Source of the DNA: QHCA01 sp038237645
GTDB lineage: Bacteria > Actinomycetota > Actinomycetes > Mycobacteriales > QHCA01
DNA length: 42,946 nucleotides
Direction: 5' to 3'
Assembly (NCBI GenBank): GCA_038237645.1
Contig: JBBRYN010000025.1
Location: 1-42,946, forward strand
The notes below the pieces were generated by a model. It was not told the DNA's origin and searched no databases. It worked only from the letters and a program-made list of their open reading frames with translations. The position numbers and the translations under genes were made by a program. Of this stretch, positions 1-7,545 are shown piece after piece (the stretch's first letter is position 1; every line of letters starts with the position of its first letter).

Positions 1-459
1 ATGCTCGCTCGCATCCGCAAGTCCATGGAGGAGAAGGACGAGGGCTTCACCCTCATCGAGCTCCTCGTGGTCATGATCATCATCGGCATCCTGGCCGCGA
101 TCGCCATCCCGGTGTTCCTCAGCCAGCGCAAGAAGGCACAGGACACGTCGGCCAAGGCCGACGTCTCGACCATCGGCAAGGAGGTCGCGACCTACTTCGT
201 CGACAACACGGCCGCTCCCACCGTGACCCTGGTCAGTGGCCGGTACCAGCTCAACGTGGCCGCCGTCGTCGGCCCGCCGGCCGTCGCCGCATACACGGTC
301 GACCTGGGCAAGGCCAGCACCAACAACGTGGTCGGAACCAACGCCATCACCAGCGACACGGTGTGGTGCGTCGCCATCACCAACCCCAAGGGTGACAAGG
401 CAGTTGTCGGATACAAGTATTCCGCCAGCGGCGGTCTCGCCGAAGGTGTCTGCCCGTAG
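1..459 (+). CDS. pilA: PilA-like type IV major prepilin (copy 1)
   Basis: A 152-residue type IV prepilin, the precursor of a pilus fibre subunit. A short basic leader (MLARIRKSMEEKDEG, 15 residues) ends in Gly, followed by the cleavage and methylation site FTLIE with the conserved Glu at mature position 5. A hydrophobic helix to about residue 45 anchors the protein before assembly. The globular part has one Cys after Trp (WCV) and one near the C-terminus (GVCP), which could form the usual pilin disulfide loop. The window opens exactly at the ATG, so no upstream signal is visible, but the MLAR start matches the two paralogues downstream. Family assignment is firm; that it is a major subunit is inferred from its small size and multiple copies. 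Confidence 0.93.
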   Translation: MLARIRKSMEEKDEGFTLIELLVVMIIIGILAAIAIPVFLSQRKKAQDTSAKADVSTIGKEVATYFVDNTAAPTVTLVSGRYQLNVAAVVGPPAVAAYTVDLGKASTNNVVGTNAITSDTVWCVAITNPKGDKAVVGYKYSASGGLAEGVCP

Positions 460-502
460 TCCGAGCAGCGCTGATCCACCGGACACAGCAGGTGTACGAG
501 GT

Positions 503-533
503 GAGGGGGCGGCGTCCACACGAGCCGCCCCTC
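503..533 (+). terminator. Stem-loop after pilin copy 1
   Basis: A GC-rich inverted repeat begins 44 bases after the pilin stop: left arm GAGGGGGCGGC (503-513), right arm GCCGCCCCTC (524-533), one bulged G and a 10-base loop. There is no U-tract, which is common in actinobacterial terminators. It probably ends or attenuates the pilin transcript or protects its 3' end. Confidence 0.5.
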
Positions 534-587
534 CGCCGCGCTCCCGCCCAACCGCCGACTGAATCGTCACCCAGGGGGTAGCTGACA

Positions 588-865
588 ATGCTCGCTCGCG
601 TGCGAAGGTCCGGCTGGTCGGCGGCCGTTACCAGCTCAACATCGCCGCCGTCGTCGGCCCGCCGGCCGTCGCCGCATACACGGTCGACCTGGGCATGGCC
701 AGCACGAACAACCTGGTCCCTGGCGGTTCGCAGTTCTTCACCGACAGCACCACCTGGTGCGTCACGGTCACCAACACCAAGGGTGACAAGGCCGCGGCAG
801 GCGTCAAGTATTCGGCCGCCAACGGGCTGGTCACCGGTGCCCCATGCGCGGCCGCCACGGGCTGA
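588..865 (+). pseudogene. Internally deleted pilin gene (truncated pilA copy)
   Basis: A fourth pilin copy that cannot make a pilin. It has a good ribosome site (AGGGGG near 573-578), an ATG at 588 and nine pilin leader codons (MLARVRRSG). It then jumps near 606-615 into the distal half of the pilin, read in another frame: GGRYQLNIAAVVGPP through WCVTVTNTKGDKA to TGA at 863-865. Compared with its neighbours, about 65-70 codons are missing: the end of the leader, the Glu5 site, the whole hydrophobic helix and the linker. The leader and C-terminal frames do not match. The distal half is very close to copy 1 (both have RYQLN, GPPAVAAYTVDLG and ASTNN), which points to recent duplication or gene conversion. 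It could be dead, or a silent donor for pilin variation. Confidence 0.85.
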
Positions 866-886
866 GCACACCGGCCGACGCCTTCC

Positions 887-920
887 GGCGAAGCCAGCCA
901 GCCGAGGCTGCCGCTTCGCC
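887..920 (+). terminator. Stem-loop after the pilin remnant
   Basis: A long hairpin: GGCGAAGC (887-894) pairs with GCTTCGCC (913-920), and inside it CAGCC (895-899) pairs with GGCTG (906-910). It lies between the deleted pilin copy and pilin copy 2, in the same relative place as hairpins after the other pilin genes. No U-tract follows. Confidence 0.5.
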
Positions 921-976
921 ACAGCTCATTCAGTTGGGCAGAGTGCCCGATAAACACGGCATCAGGAGTGACCGAA

Positions 977-1447
977 ATGCTCGCTCGCATGCGAAGGTCA
1001 GGCACCGCCCGGGACGAGGGTTTCACCCTCACCGAGATCCTGGTGATCATGCTCATCATCGGTGTCCTGGCCGGGATCGCCATCCCGGTGTTCCTGGTCC
1101 AGCGCAAGAAGGCCCAGGACGCCGCCGCCAAGTCCGACGTCACCACCATCGGCAAGGAGGTCGCGAACTTCTTCGTCGACAACCCGGGCTCCCCGGCGGT
1201 GAACATCGTGGCCGGTCGCTACAGGCTCAACATCGTCGCGGACCCCGGCCCGCCGGCCGTGCCGGCCTCCACGGTCGACCTGGGCAGGGTCAGCCCCAAC
1301 AACGCGCTGGGAGTGCAGTACTTCGTCAGCGGCACGGCGTGGTGCGTCACGGTCGTCAACCCGAAGGGCGACAAGGCGCTCGTCGGTTACAAGTACTCCG
1401 CCGCCAACGGCCTGGTGGAGGGTGCATGCGCCAGCGCGAACGGCTGA
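977..1447 (+). CDS. PilA-like type IV prepilin (copy 2)
   Basis: A 156-residue prepilin paralogous to the gene at position 1. The leader MLARMRRSGTARDEG ends in Gly, then FTLTE carries Glu5, followed by the hydrophobic helix. The C-terminal half keeps the WCVTVVNPKGDKA core and two Cys, with a longer tail (GACASANG). A GTG at 968 is in frame, but the ATG at 977 is preferred because AGGAG (964-968) lies 8 bases before it and the protein then starts MLAR like copy 1. The gene lies between two stem-loops, so it may be its own transcript. Prepilin identity is firm; which copy dominates the fibre cannot be told from sequence. Confidence 0.92.
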   Translation: MLARMRRSGTARDEGFTLTEILVIMLIIGVLAGIAIPVFLVQRKKAQDAAAKSDVTTIGKEVANFFVDNPGSPAVNIVAGRYRLNIVADPGPPAVPASTVDLGRVSPNNALGVQYFVSGTAWCVTVVNPKGDKALVGYKYSAANGLVEGACASANG

Positions 1448-1452
1448 CCCGC

Positions 1453-1471
1453 CGCCGCCACCTTGGCGGCG
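1453..1471 (+). terminator. Stem-loop after pilin copy 2
   Basis: A compact hairpin, CGCCGCC (1453-1459), loop ACCTT, GGCGGCG (1465-1471), starting 5 bases after the stop codon of pilin copy 2. There is no U-tract. Its position immediately behind the stop fits an intrinsic terminator or 3' stabiliser. Confidence 0.5.
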
Positions 1472-1568
1472 TGCGGCGCGGCTGTCTGCGGGCGGGGGTG
1501 TGGTCTCCGCTCGTCATGATCTGCCTGCCGTACGCAGGGTCGTGTGCAGCGAAACGTCGCGGGCCGAC

Positions 1569-2042
1569 ATGATCGCCCGCATCCACCGGTCGGCGGCGGC
1601 CGGCAACGACGGCGGCTTCACCCTCGTCGAGCTCCTGATGGTCATCATCATCATCGGCATCCTGGCCGCGATCGCCATCCCGGTGCTGCTCACCCAGCGC
1701 AAGAAGGCCCAGGACACCGCCGCGAAGGCCGACCTCTCGACGGTCGGCCTGGGGGTCGTGACCTACTTCATCGACAACACCGCCGCCCCGACGGTGACGC
1801 TGGTGTCGGGCCACTACCAGCTCAACATCCCCGGGTCCGCGGGTCCGCCGGTCGTCGCGGCCAGCACCCAGGACCTGGGCGTCGCCAGCACCAACAACGC
1901 GCTCGGCCCGCAGTTCTTCACCGACAGCACCGCCTGGTGCCTCACGCTCACCAACCCCAAGGGCAACCAGGCGGTCGTCGGCTACAAGCACTCGGCCGCC
2001 GGCGGGCTTGCCGAGGGCGCCTGCACGTCCGCCGCCGGCTGA
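1569..2042 (+). CDS. PilA-like type IV prepilin (copy 3)
   Basis: A 157-residue prepilin, third intact member of the array. Leader MIARIHRSAAAGNDGG, then FTLVE with Glu5 and a hydrophobic helix. The distal core WCLTLTNPKGNQA and the two Cys are conserved. The frame is open upstream to 1422, but that extension has no pilin features; the ATG at 1569 gives the same leader architecture as copies 1 and 2. The ribosome-binding site is weak, unlike copy 2, so expression may differ. A GC-rich hairpin follows at 2062-2088. Confidence 0.92.
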   Translation: MIARIHRSAAAGNDGGFTLVELLMVIIIIGILAAIAIPVLLTQRKKAQDTAAKADLSTVGLGVVTYFIDNTAAPTVTLVSGHYQLNIPGSAGPPVVAASTQDLGVASTNNALGPQFFTDSTAWCLTLTNPKGNQAVVGYKHSAAGGLAEGACTSAAG

Positions 2043-2061
2043 TGCCGGCAGATGTCGGAAA

Positions 2062-2088
2062 GGACGGCCGTCCCCGGCCGGGCCGTCC
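2062..2088 (+). terminator. Stem-loop after pilin copy 3
   Basis: Perfect 8-bp arms GGACGGCC (2062-2069) and GGCCGTCC (2081-2088) around an 11-base loop, 20 bases behind the stop of pilin copy 3. It separates the pilin array from the minor-pilin genes. There is no U-tract, so it may attenuate read-through rather than stop it. Confidence 0.5.
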
Positions 2089-2178
2089 CGAGGTTAAAGA
2101 TCGACGGGATTCCGACCGATGGACGGGGTGACGCGACGCTGGTCGCGCGCCCGGGGTGGACGGACGAGGAGCCTGCTG

Positions 2179-4005
2179 GTGACCAGACTTCGCAGGGCCA
2201 TCGACTCCCGGCGCACCGGGGCAGGTTTGGACGCCGGCTTCACCCTGGTCGAGACGATCATCGCGTTGCTGATCATCTCGGTGGGGATGCTCGGCCTGAT
2301 GGACGCGCAGTTGCGGTCGCTCGGCCTGGTCGCGCTGGGGCACCAGCGACAGGCCGCCAGCGCACTGGTCAACCGTGCGATGGAGCAGATGCGGGCCCTG
2401 CCCTACGGCACCGTCACGGGCGGGATGCTGTGCTCCGATCTCGCCGGCGACGGCAACATCACCGGCGGCACCAGCCCGTGCACGAACGCACGGCTGGTGG
2501 TCAAGGGGGTCAGCGAGGCGATCGTGGTGAGCACCGGCTCCCAGATCGCCCCGCTCAACCCGCACGTGCAGCCCGCCGCCGTCACGAAGGTCGGCAAGGT
2601 GCAATACACCATCAAGGCATATGTCACCCGAGTAGTGGACACCGACCTGGTCGGAGCCTCCGGATACTGGCTGACGGTCACCGGCTCCTGGTCGAGCAAC
2701 CTGACCCGCGGGGTCACCAAGACGGTGTCCGTCCGCTCGCAGCTGTACTCCCCGTCCGGCTGCCTGTCGAACGTGACGCACCCGTTCTCCGGACCCTGCC
2801 AGGCGTTCCTCTACACCGACGCCGGGTTGCACAGCGGGACCCTGTCGGTCCAGTCCAACCGGGCCGGCTCCCTCGGGATCCTCAACGGCATGGACGCCAC
2901 CCTCGGCTCCGTCGCCCTGCCCGGGGTGTCGACCCGGCTGCAGAGCGAGCAGACCGTCTCCGCGCAGTCCAGTGCCACGACGTCGGCGGGCAAGATCACC
3001 GGCTCGAGCACGAACCTGGCCTCCGGTGGTGTCACCGGCACGTCCTCGGCCGACACCGACCCCTCGACGGGAGTCGCCCGGTCGCCCCTGGCGGCGACGA
3101 CCGCGACCCAGTCGGCGTCGGCGCTCACCTCCAACGGCGGTGGCAACCTGCTCACGGTCAACACGGCCGTCTCGGATGCCGGCTCGGCGCTGAGCACCAT
3201 GGCGGCCGCGGCGGCGCCGGCCTGCCCGGACAGCGCCGGCACGGCACTGCTGACCAGCCAGGCCTGCTCGAGCGCGCAGGTGACGCCCGGCGGGACGTCG
3301 TCGGTCCTGCTGGCGACGAACGCCCTGGGCGTGCGCTCCTTCACGCTGGCCGACGCCGCCGCGGGAGCGAGCCCGTCGCGCGCCTACGGCGGCCGGTTCC
3401 TCACCGGCCTCAGCGGCCACTGCACCGCCACATCGGGTGCCGGCTGCGTCGCTGCCGGGACCTCCCGGGTGCTCGGCGCCGCGCACACCGGCGGCCTCAC
3501 CAGCCTGCTGGCCGGCGACAAGGTCTACGACTCGCGGGCGGCCCCGGTGGACGTCTCCGCGGCGTTCGGCGGCACGCCGGCGCTGGTCAGCCTCACCGGC
3601 TATTCCGACAGCGCCAACTCCGAGTCGGGCGTCAGCCCCGCCGCGGCGACCTTCGCCCGGGCGGGCACCCTGGTCTACTGGTCGGGCAGCGCATTCACCA
3701 CGGTGACCCTCGCCGCCGCCACCAGCGCGGTCTACACCGTGCCCCAGGTCACCGCCATCTACGTCGCCGGCCTGACCGTCGTGATGTCGGGGACGGTCAC
3801 CGTGACCCCCGCGGCGGCGCCCGCCACAGGGGCGCTGCCCTGCCAGCCCACCGCGTGCGGCGTCAATGCCGCGGCCGGCGGTGTCGTCGCCCAGATCACC
3901 TATTCCGTGCAGAACGGCGGCTCGGAGATCGGCAACTTCACCACGACGCTGGACGTCGGCAACGCGCTCGCCCAGACGACCTACCAGGGCGCGCCCAGTG
4001 GGTGA
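2179..4005 (+). CDS. Large PilV-like minor pilin with long Ser/Thr/Ala-rich C-terminal extension
   Basis: A class III signal-peptide protein of about 608 residues. The GTG at 2179 is chosen because GAGGAG precedes it by about 7 bases and gives a 20-residue basic leader ending in Gly before FTLVE; an ATG at 2119 would add 20 residues. Behind the cleavage site come IIALLIISVGMLGLMDAQ and an aligned helix typical of PilV/MshD-type minor pilins. Those proteins usually have about 150-200 residues; here more than 400 follow that are rich in Ser, Thr, Ala and Gly with scattered Cys, resembling a surface or adhesive module. It overlaps the next minor-pilin gene by 8 bases. Role as a minor pilin is well supported; the function of the extension is unknown. 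Confidence 0.82.
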   Translation: MTRLRRAIDSRRTGAGLDAGFTLVETIIALLIISVGMLGLMDAQLRSLGLVALGHQRQAASALVNRAMEQMRALPYGTVTGGMLCSDLAGDGNITGGTSPCTNARLVVKGVSEAIVVSTGSQIAPLNPHVQPAAVTKVGKVQYTIKAYVTRVVDTDLVGASGYWLTVTGSWSSNLTRGVTKTVSVRSQLYSPSGCLSNVTHPFSGPCQAFLYTDAGLHSGTLSVQSNRAGSLGILNGMDATLGSVALPGVSTRLQSEQTVSAQSSATTSAGKITGSSTNLASGGVTGTSSADTDPSTGVARSPLAATTATQSASALTSNGGGNLLTVNTAVSDAGSALSTMAAAAAPACPDSAGTALLTSQACSSAQVTPGGTSSVLLATNALGVRSFTLADAAAGASPSRAYGGRFLTGLSGHCTATSGAGCVAAGTSRVLGAAHTGGLTSLLAGDKVYDSRAAPVDVSAAFGGTPALVSLTGYSDSANSESGVSPAAATFARAGTLVYWSGSAFTTVTLAAATSAVYTVPQVTAIYVAGLTVVMSGTVTVTPAAAPATGALPCQPTACGVNAAAGGVVAQITYSVQNGGSEIGNFTTTLDVGNALAQTTYQGAPSG

Positions 4006-4609
4006 GGTCCTGCGCCGGCGACTGGCGGAGCGGTCCGCCGCCGAAGCAGGTCTGACGCTGATCGAGTTGATGGTGGCCATGGTGATCTTCAGCGTGGTGA
4101 TGGCGGTCTCGTTCAGCGTGCTCGCCACCGTCCAGAAGCAGAGCAGTGACATCTCGGCGCGGGAGGACACGGTGGGCAACGCCCGGCTGGCCCTGGAGCA
4201 GATGGACCGGCAGATCCGCTCCGGCAACGTGCTCTACGATCCGCTGCTCGAGGCGCTGCCGCTGTCGATGCGCGTCTATACCCAGGCCAACGGCACCCAG
4301 CAGTGCGTGCAGTGGCAGGTCTACAACGGTGCGCTGCGCTTCCGGTCCTGGTCACCGACGTGGGAGACGGACGGGATCGTGTCCACCTGGTCCAATAAGG
4401 CCAGGTACATCGTCAACGACGCCTCGACGCCGCCGTTCGCGCTGGAGGGCAGCGCCACCGCGTACGGGTCGCGGTTGCTGGACATCTCACTGCGGGTCAA
4501 GGCGCCCAAGGCCGGGGGCAACCCGGTGCAACTGCAGACGTCGCTGTCCGGGCGCAACACCCTGTACGGCTACGACCCCGGCGTATGTACCCCTGTCCCG
4601 GCACCCTGA
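3998..4609 (+). CDS. PilW/PulJ-like minor pilin
   Basis: A 203-residue prepilin-like protein. The GTG at 3998 overlaps the stop of the preceding minor pilin by 8 bases. Leader MGEVLRRRLAERSAAEAG (18 residues), then LTLIE with Glu5 and a hydrophobic helix MVAMVIFSVVMAVSF. The next stretch (NARLALEQMDRQIRSGN) is characteristic of PulJ/GspJ and PilW minor pseudopilins. The rest looks like a small beta-rich domain. Such proteins help prime pilus assembly and sit at the tip complex. The tight overlap implies translational coupling with the gene at 2179. The split between the PilW and PulJ names is not resolvable here. Confidence 0.8.
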   Translation: MGEVLRRRLAERSAAEAGLTLIELMVAMVIFSVVMAVSFSVLATVQKQSSDISAREDTVGNARLALEQMDRQIRSGNVLYDPLLEALPLSMRVYTQANGTQQCVQWQVYNGALRFRSWSPTWETDGIVSTWSNKARYIVNDASTPPFALEGSATAYGSRLLDISLRVKAPKAGGNPVQLQTSLSGRNTLYGYDPGVCTPVPAP

Positions 4610-4619
4610 GGAGCAACCC

Positions 4620-6095
4620 ATGTCACGCCTGACCCGCCCGTGCTGCCAGCGACTTCAGCGCCTTCTGTGCAGCCAAGACCGAGGCAACGCGCTGCTCATC
4701 GCCGTCATGGTGACGTCGGTCTGCCTCGGCCTGAGCCTGGTGGGTGTGCAGTTGGCCGTCTCGTCCTCCCGCTCCTCCGGGGTCGATCGGCAGCGGGTGC
4801 TGGTCGTCAACGCGGCGGAGGCCGGGATCGACAGCGGTTATACGGCGATCGAGGCCGCGGGCCTCGTCCTGCCGTGCAGCCTGGCATCCGGTGACGTGCA
4901 CGCGGCCCCCGACACCGCGTCCTACACCACCACGGTGACCTACAACAACGCCGCCGGGGTTGCGCTCGCCTGCCCGCTGGCCGCCGGCGTCACCCCGGCC
5001 CAGGCGGTGATCCGCAGCGCGGCGACCGTCAACACCCTCGGCGGCCGCGGCAGCAGGCCGACCCGGGTGATGGAGGCCCTGGTCAACCTGACGCCGCAGA
5101 GCGCCACCGGCCTGGACAAGGCGATCTTCGGCGACCGCGGGGTCGACGGGACGGTACTCATCAGCACTGTGGGCAACTCGGGAGCCAACGCCGACATCTA
5201 CAGCAACTCCGACGTCAACTGCGGCTCCTACATGATCGTCGCGGGCACCATCTACGCGCAGAACGACATCAACACGGGCATCGGGTGCAGCGTGGCCGGC
5301 AACGTCTGGGCCAAGCGCAACGTCAACGAGGGCATCAGCAGCCTGGTCGGCGGCTATGCCAAGGCCGGCACCGGCACCGTCACGGCGGGCCTGCTGAGCA
5401 GCATCACCGGCAACCTCTACGCCGGTGGGGCGATCAGCTACGCCGGGTGCGTGATCGGCAAGTGCTTCCCCAACGCCTCGCCCGGCTCACCGCCGGCGGA
5501 GCCGTTCCCGATCATCCGCAGCGACAACGCGACGATGGCCGCCTGGACGGCGGCGTCGCCGGGGCCGGCCTACACCCTCTACGACGACAACAACTGCGGC
5601 TCGATCGTCAGCAACATCATCAACACCTATGCCAAGAAGGGCAGCAAGACCCTGGTCCGGACCACCTGTGCCGTCAACTTCGGCACGCCGACCTCGCTCG
5701 TGCTCAACAACGACCTGGCGATCTTCGCCAAGGGTGGCATCAGCAGCGCGATCCTGACCAGCGTCGGCTCCAACGTGGTCGGCACCAAGCGCATCTTGCA
5801 CTGGATCGTGCCCTACGACGCCGTGGCATCGGTGCCTTGCACGGCACCGACCGTCTCGTCGGGAGCCGCGCTCGCCGTCACCCCCGACGTCTGGATGCTC
5901 GTCTACAGCCCGTGCGACACGAACTTCACCGTGTTGAACCTCGTCAACGGCCAGGTCTACAGCGGCAGCAAGGTCAGCGCGTTCGCCGCGTTCGCGGTGG
6001 CCTACCAGAGGGTGCCCACCTACGGCATCGACCCCACGTCAGTGCCGGCGACCAGTTACAGCACCAGCGTGGTGTACAAGCGAGAAGTACGTTGA
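4620..6095 (+). CDS. PilX/GspK-like minor pilin with beta-helix-like repeats (paralogue 1)
   Basis: A 491-residue protein, first of three tandem paralogues. The ATG at 4620 follows GAGGAG by about 7 bases. The N-terminus has a basic leader, then RGNALLIAVMVTSVCLG in place of the usual FTLIE: there is no Glu5, as in GspK/PilX-type tip subunits. Next comes NAAEAGIDSGYTAI, the PilX-type amphipathic motif. Residues about 180-285 contain repeats of a V-x-G-x-[IV]-[YW] pattern (GTIYAQNDIN, GNVWAKRNVN, GNLYAGGAIS) spaced 17-25 residues, which looks like a parallel beta-helix. The C-terminal part has several Cys and ends YSTSVVYKRE. Likely a cell-surface pilus tip component; the passenger function is unknown. 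Confidence 0.75.
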   Translation: MSRLTRPCCQRLQRLLCSQDRGNALLIAVMVTSVCLGLSLVGVQLAVSSSRSSGVDRQRVLVVNAAEAGIDSGYTAIEAAGLVLPCSLASGDVHAAPDTASYTTTVTYNNAAGVALACPLAAGVTPAQAVIRSAATVNTLGGRGSRPTRVMEALVNLTPQSATGLDKAIFGDRGVDGTVLISTVGNSGANADIYSNSDVNCGSYMIVAGTIYAQNDINTGIGCSVAGNVWAKRNVNEGISSLVGGYAKAGTGTVTAGLLSSITGNLYAGGAISYAGCVIGKCFPNASPGSPPAEPFPIIRSDNATMAAWTAASPGPAYTLYDDNNCGSIVSNIINTYAKKGSKTLVRTTCAVNFGTPTSLVLNNDLAIFAKGGISSAILTSVGSNVVGTKRILHWIVPYDAVASVPCTAPTVSSGAALAVTPDVWMLVYSPCDTNFTVLNLVNGQVYSGSKVSAFAAFAVAYQRVPTYGIDPTSVPATSYSTSVVYKREVR

Positions 6096-6096
6096 C

Positions 6097-7545
6097 GTGA
6101 TCCGGTTCCTCCACGAGCGCTCCGGCGCCGGCGGCAACGCGATGCTCATCGCGGTGCTGGTGACCTCGGTGTGCATGAGCGCGGTCGTCGTGGGAGTCCA
6201 GTTGGCCGTCGTCGCGTCGCGGTCCTCCGGCGTGGACCGGCAGCGGGTGCTGGCCGTCAACGCGGCGGAGGCCGGGATCGACAGCGGCTACACGGCCATC
6301 CAGGCCGCGGGCACCAACCTGCCATGCTCCCTTAGCTCGGGCGATGTGCACTCCGCGCCGGACACGGCGTCCTACTCCGGCACGGTGACCTACTACGACG
6401 CCGCGGGCGTGGTGATGGCCTGCCCGTTGGCCGGTGCCGTGCCGGCCCAGGCGGTGATCCGCAGCACGGCGACCACCAACACCCTCGGCGGCTCGGGCAG
6501 CAGGCCGACCCGGGTGATGGAGGCCCTGATCAACCTCGCGCCGGTGAGTGGCACCGGCCTGGACAAGGTGATCTTCGCCAACGGCCTGCTGGATGCCAGC
6601 GTCGCGGTCTCGACCGTCGGCAACGCGGGGGCCAACGCCGACATCTACAGCAACAACAACATCAACTGCGGGGTCGCGATGAACGTCGCCGGCAGCGTCT
6701 ACAGCCAGGGTGACATCAGCGGCAACACCAGTTGCAACGTGGCCGGCAACGTCTGGGCCAAGGGCAACGCGAACATGAGCGGTGTCAGCACCGTGGTCTC
6801 CGGCTTCGCCAAGGCAGGCACCGGGGCGGTCAACATCGGCATCGGGGGCGTGGTGACCGGCAACCTCTATGCCGGCGGCAGCATCACCTACTCCGGCTGC
6901 CTGGCCGGCCGGTGCTTCCCCAACGCCTCCCCGGGCCCCCCGCCGGTGCAGGCGTTCCCGATCATCCGCAGTGACGCCGCGACCATGGCCGCCTGGACGG
7001 CTCCCGCGCCCGGGCCGGGATACACCCTCTACGACGACAACGTCAACTGCGGCACCCTGTGGAGCCGGATCCGCGACACCTACGCCAAGACGGGGACGCC
7101 GACGCTGCTCCGGACCACCTGCGCCATCAGCTTCCCGGTCGCCGCGACGGTGGTGCTGGGCAACGACCTGGCGATCTTCGGCAAGGCCGGCTTCTATGCC
7201 GGGGTGGCAGCCGCTTTCAGCACCAACTCGGCCGTCACGCGCAAGCTGCACTGGATCGTGCCCTACGACGCGGCGGCTGCGCTGCCGTGCACGTCGCCGA
7301 GCATCTCCACCGACGTGTCGTTCGCCGTCAGCAGCACCATCGCGATGTTCACCTACAGCCCCTGCGACATGAGCTTCAACGTCGCCGGCACGATGACCGG
7401 CCAGGTCTACGGCGGCAGCAAGGTCACCCCCTCGGTCGCGTACACGATCAGGTACCAGAGCGTGCCGACCTACGGCATCGACCCGCTGTCGGTTCCGCCG
7501 CTCGGCTATACCGCCAGCGTGGTCTACAAGCGGGAGAACCGATGA
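6097..7545 (+). CDS. PilX/GspK-like minor pilin with beta-helix-like repeats (paralogue 2)
   Basis: A 482-residue paralogue of the preceding gene, starting with GTG at 6097, one base after the previous stop. It keeps the same modules: short leader, GGNAMLIAVLVTSVCMS membrane helix without Glu5, NAAEAGIDSGYTAI, the Cys-containing section, then repeats (GSVYSQGDIS, GNVWAKGNAN, GNLYAGGSIT) and the terminal ASVVYKREN. The blocks FPIIRSDAATMAAWTA and LHWIVPYDA are shared almost word for word with paralogue 1, while the repeat segment diverges. That pattern suggests duplication followed by divergence of the exposed part. Likely co-translated with its neighbours. Confidence 0.75.
   Translation: MIRFLHERSGAGGNAMLIAVLVTSVCMSAVVVGVQLAVVASRSSGVDRQRVLAVNAAEAGIDSGYTAIQAAGTNLPCSLSSGDVHSAPDTASYSGTVTYYDAAGVVMACPLAGAVPAQAVIRSTATTNTLGGSGSRPTRVMEALINLAPVSGTGLDKVIFANGLLDASVAVSTVGNAGANADIYSNNNINCGVAMNVAGSVYSQGDISGNTSCNVAGNVWAKGNANMSGVSTVVSGFAKAGTGAVNIGIGGVVTGNLYAGGSITYSGCLAGRCFPNASPGPPPVQAFPIIRSDAATMAAWTAPAPGPGYTLYDDNVNCGTLWSRIRDTYAKTGTPTLLRTTCAISFPVAATVVLGNDLAIFGKAGFYAGVAAAFSTNSAVTRKLHWIVPYDAAAALPCTSPSISTDVSFAVSSTIAMFTYSPCDMSFNVAGTMTGQVYGGSKVTPSVAYTIRYQSVPTYGIDPLSVPPLGYTASVVYKRENR

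Noticed and set aside
1948..4227. A long open frame of about 760 codons on the minus strand opposite the minor-pilin genes.
   Set aside because: It is a shadow of high-GC codon bias; low-complexity Arg/Gly/Asp-rich translation, no domain, and it crosses the stops and starts of clear pilin genes on the other strand.
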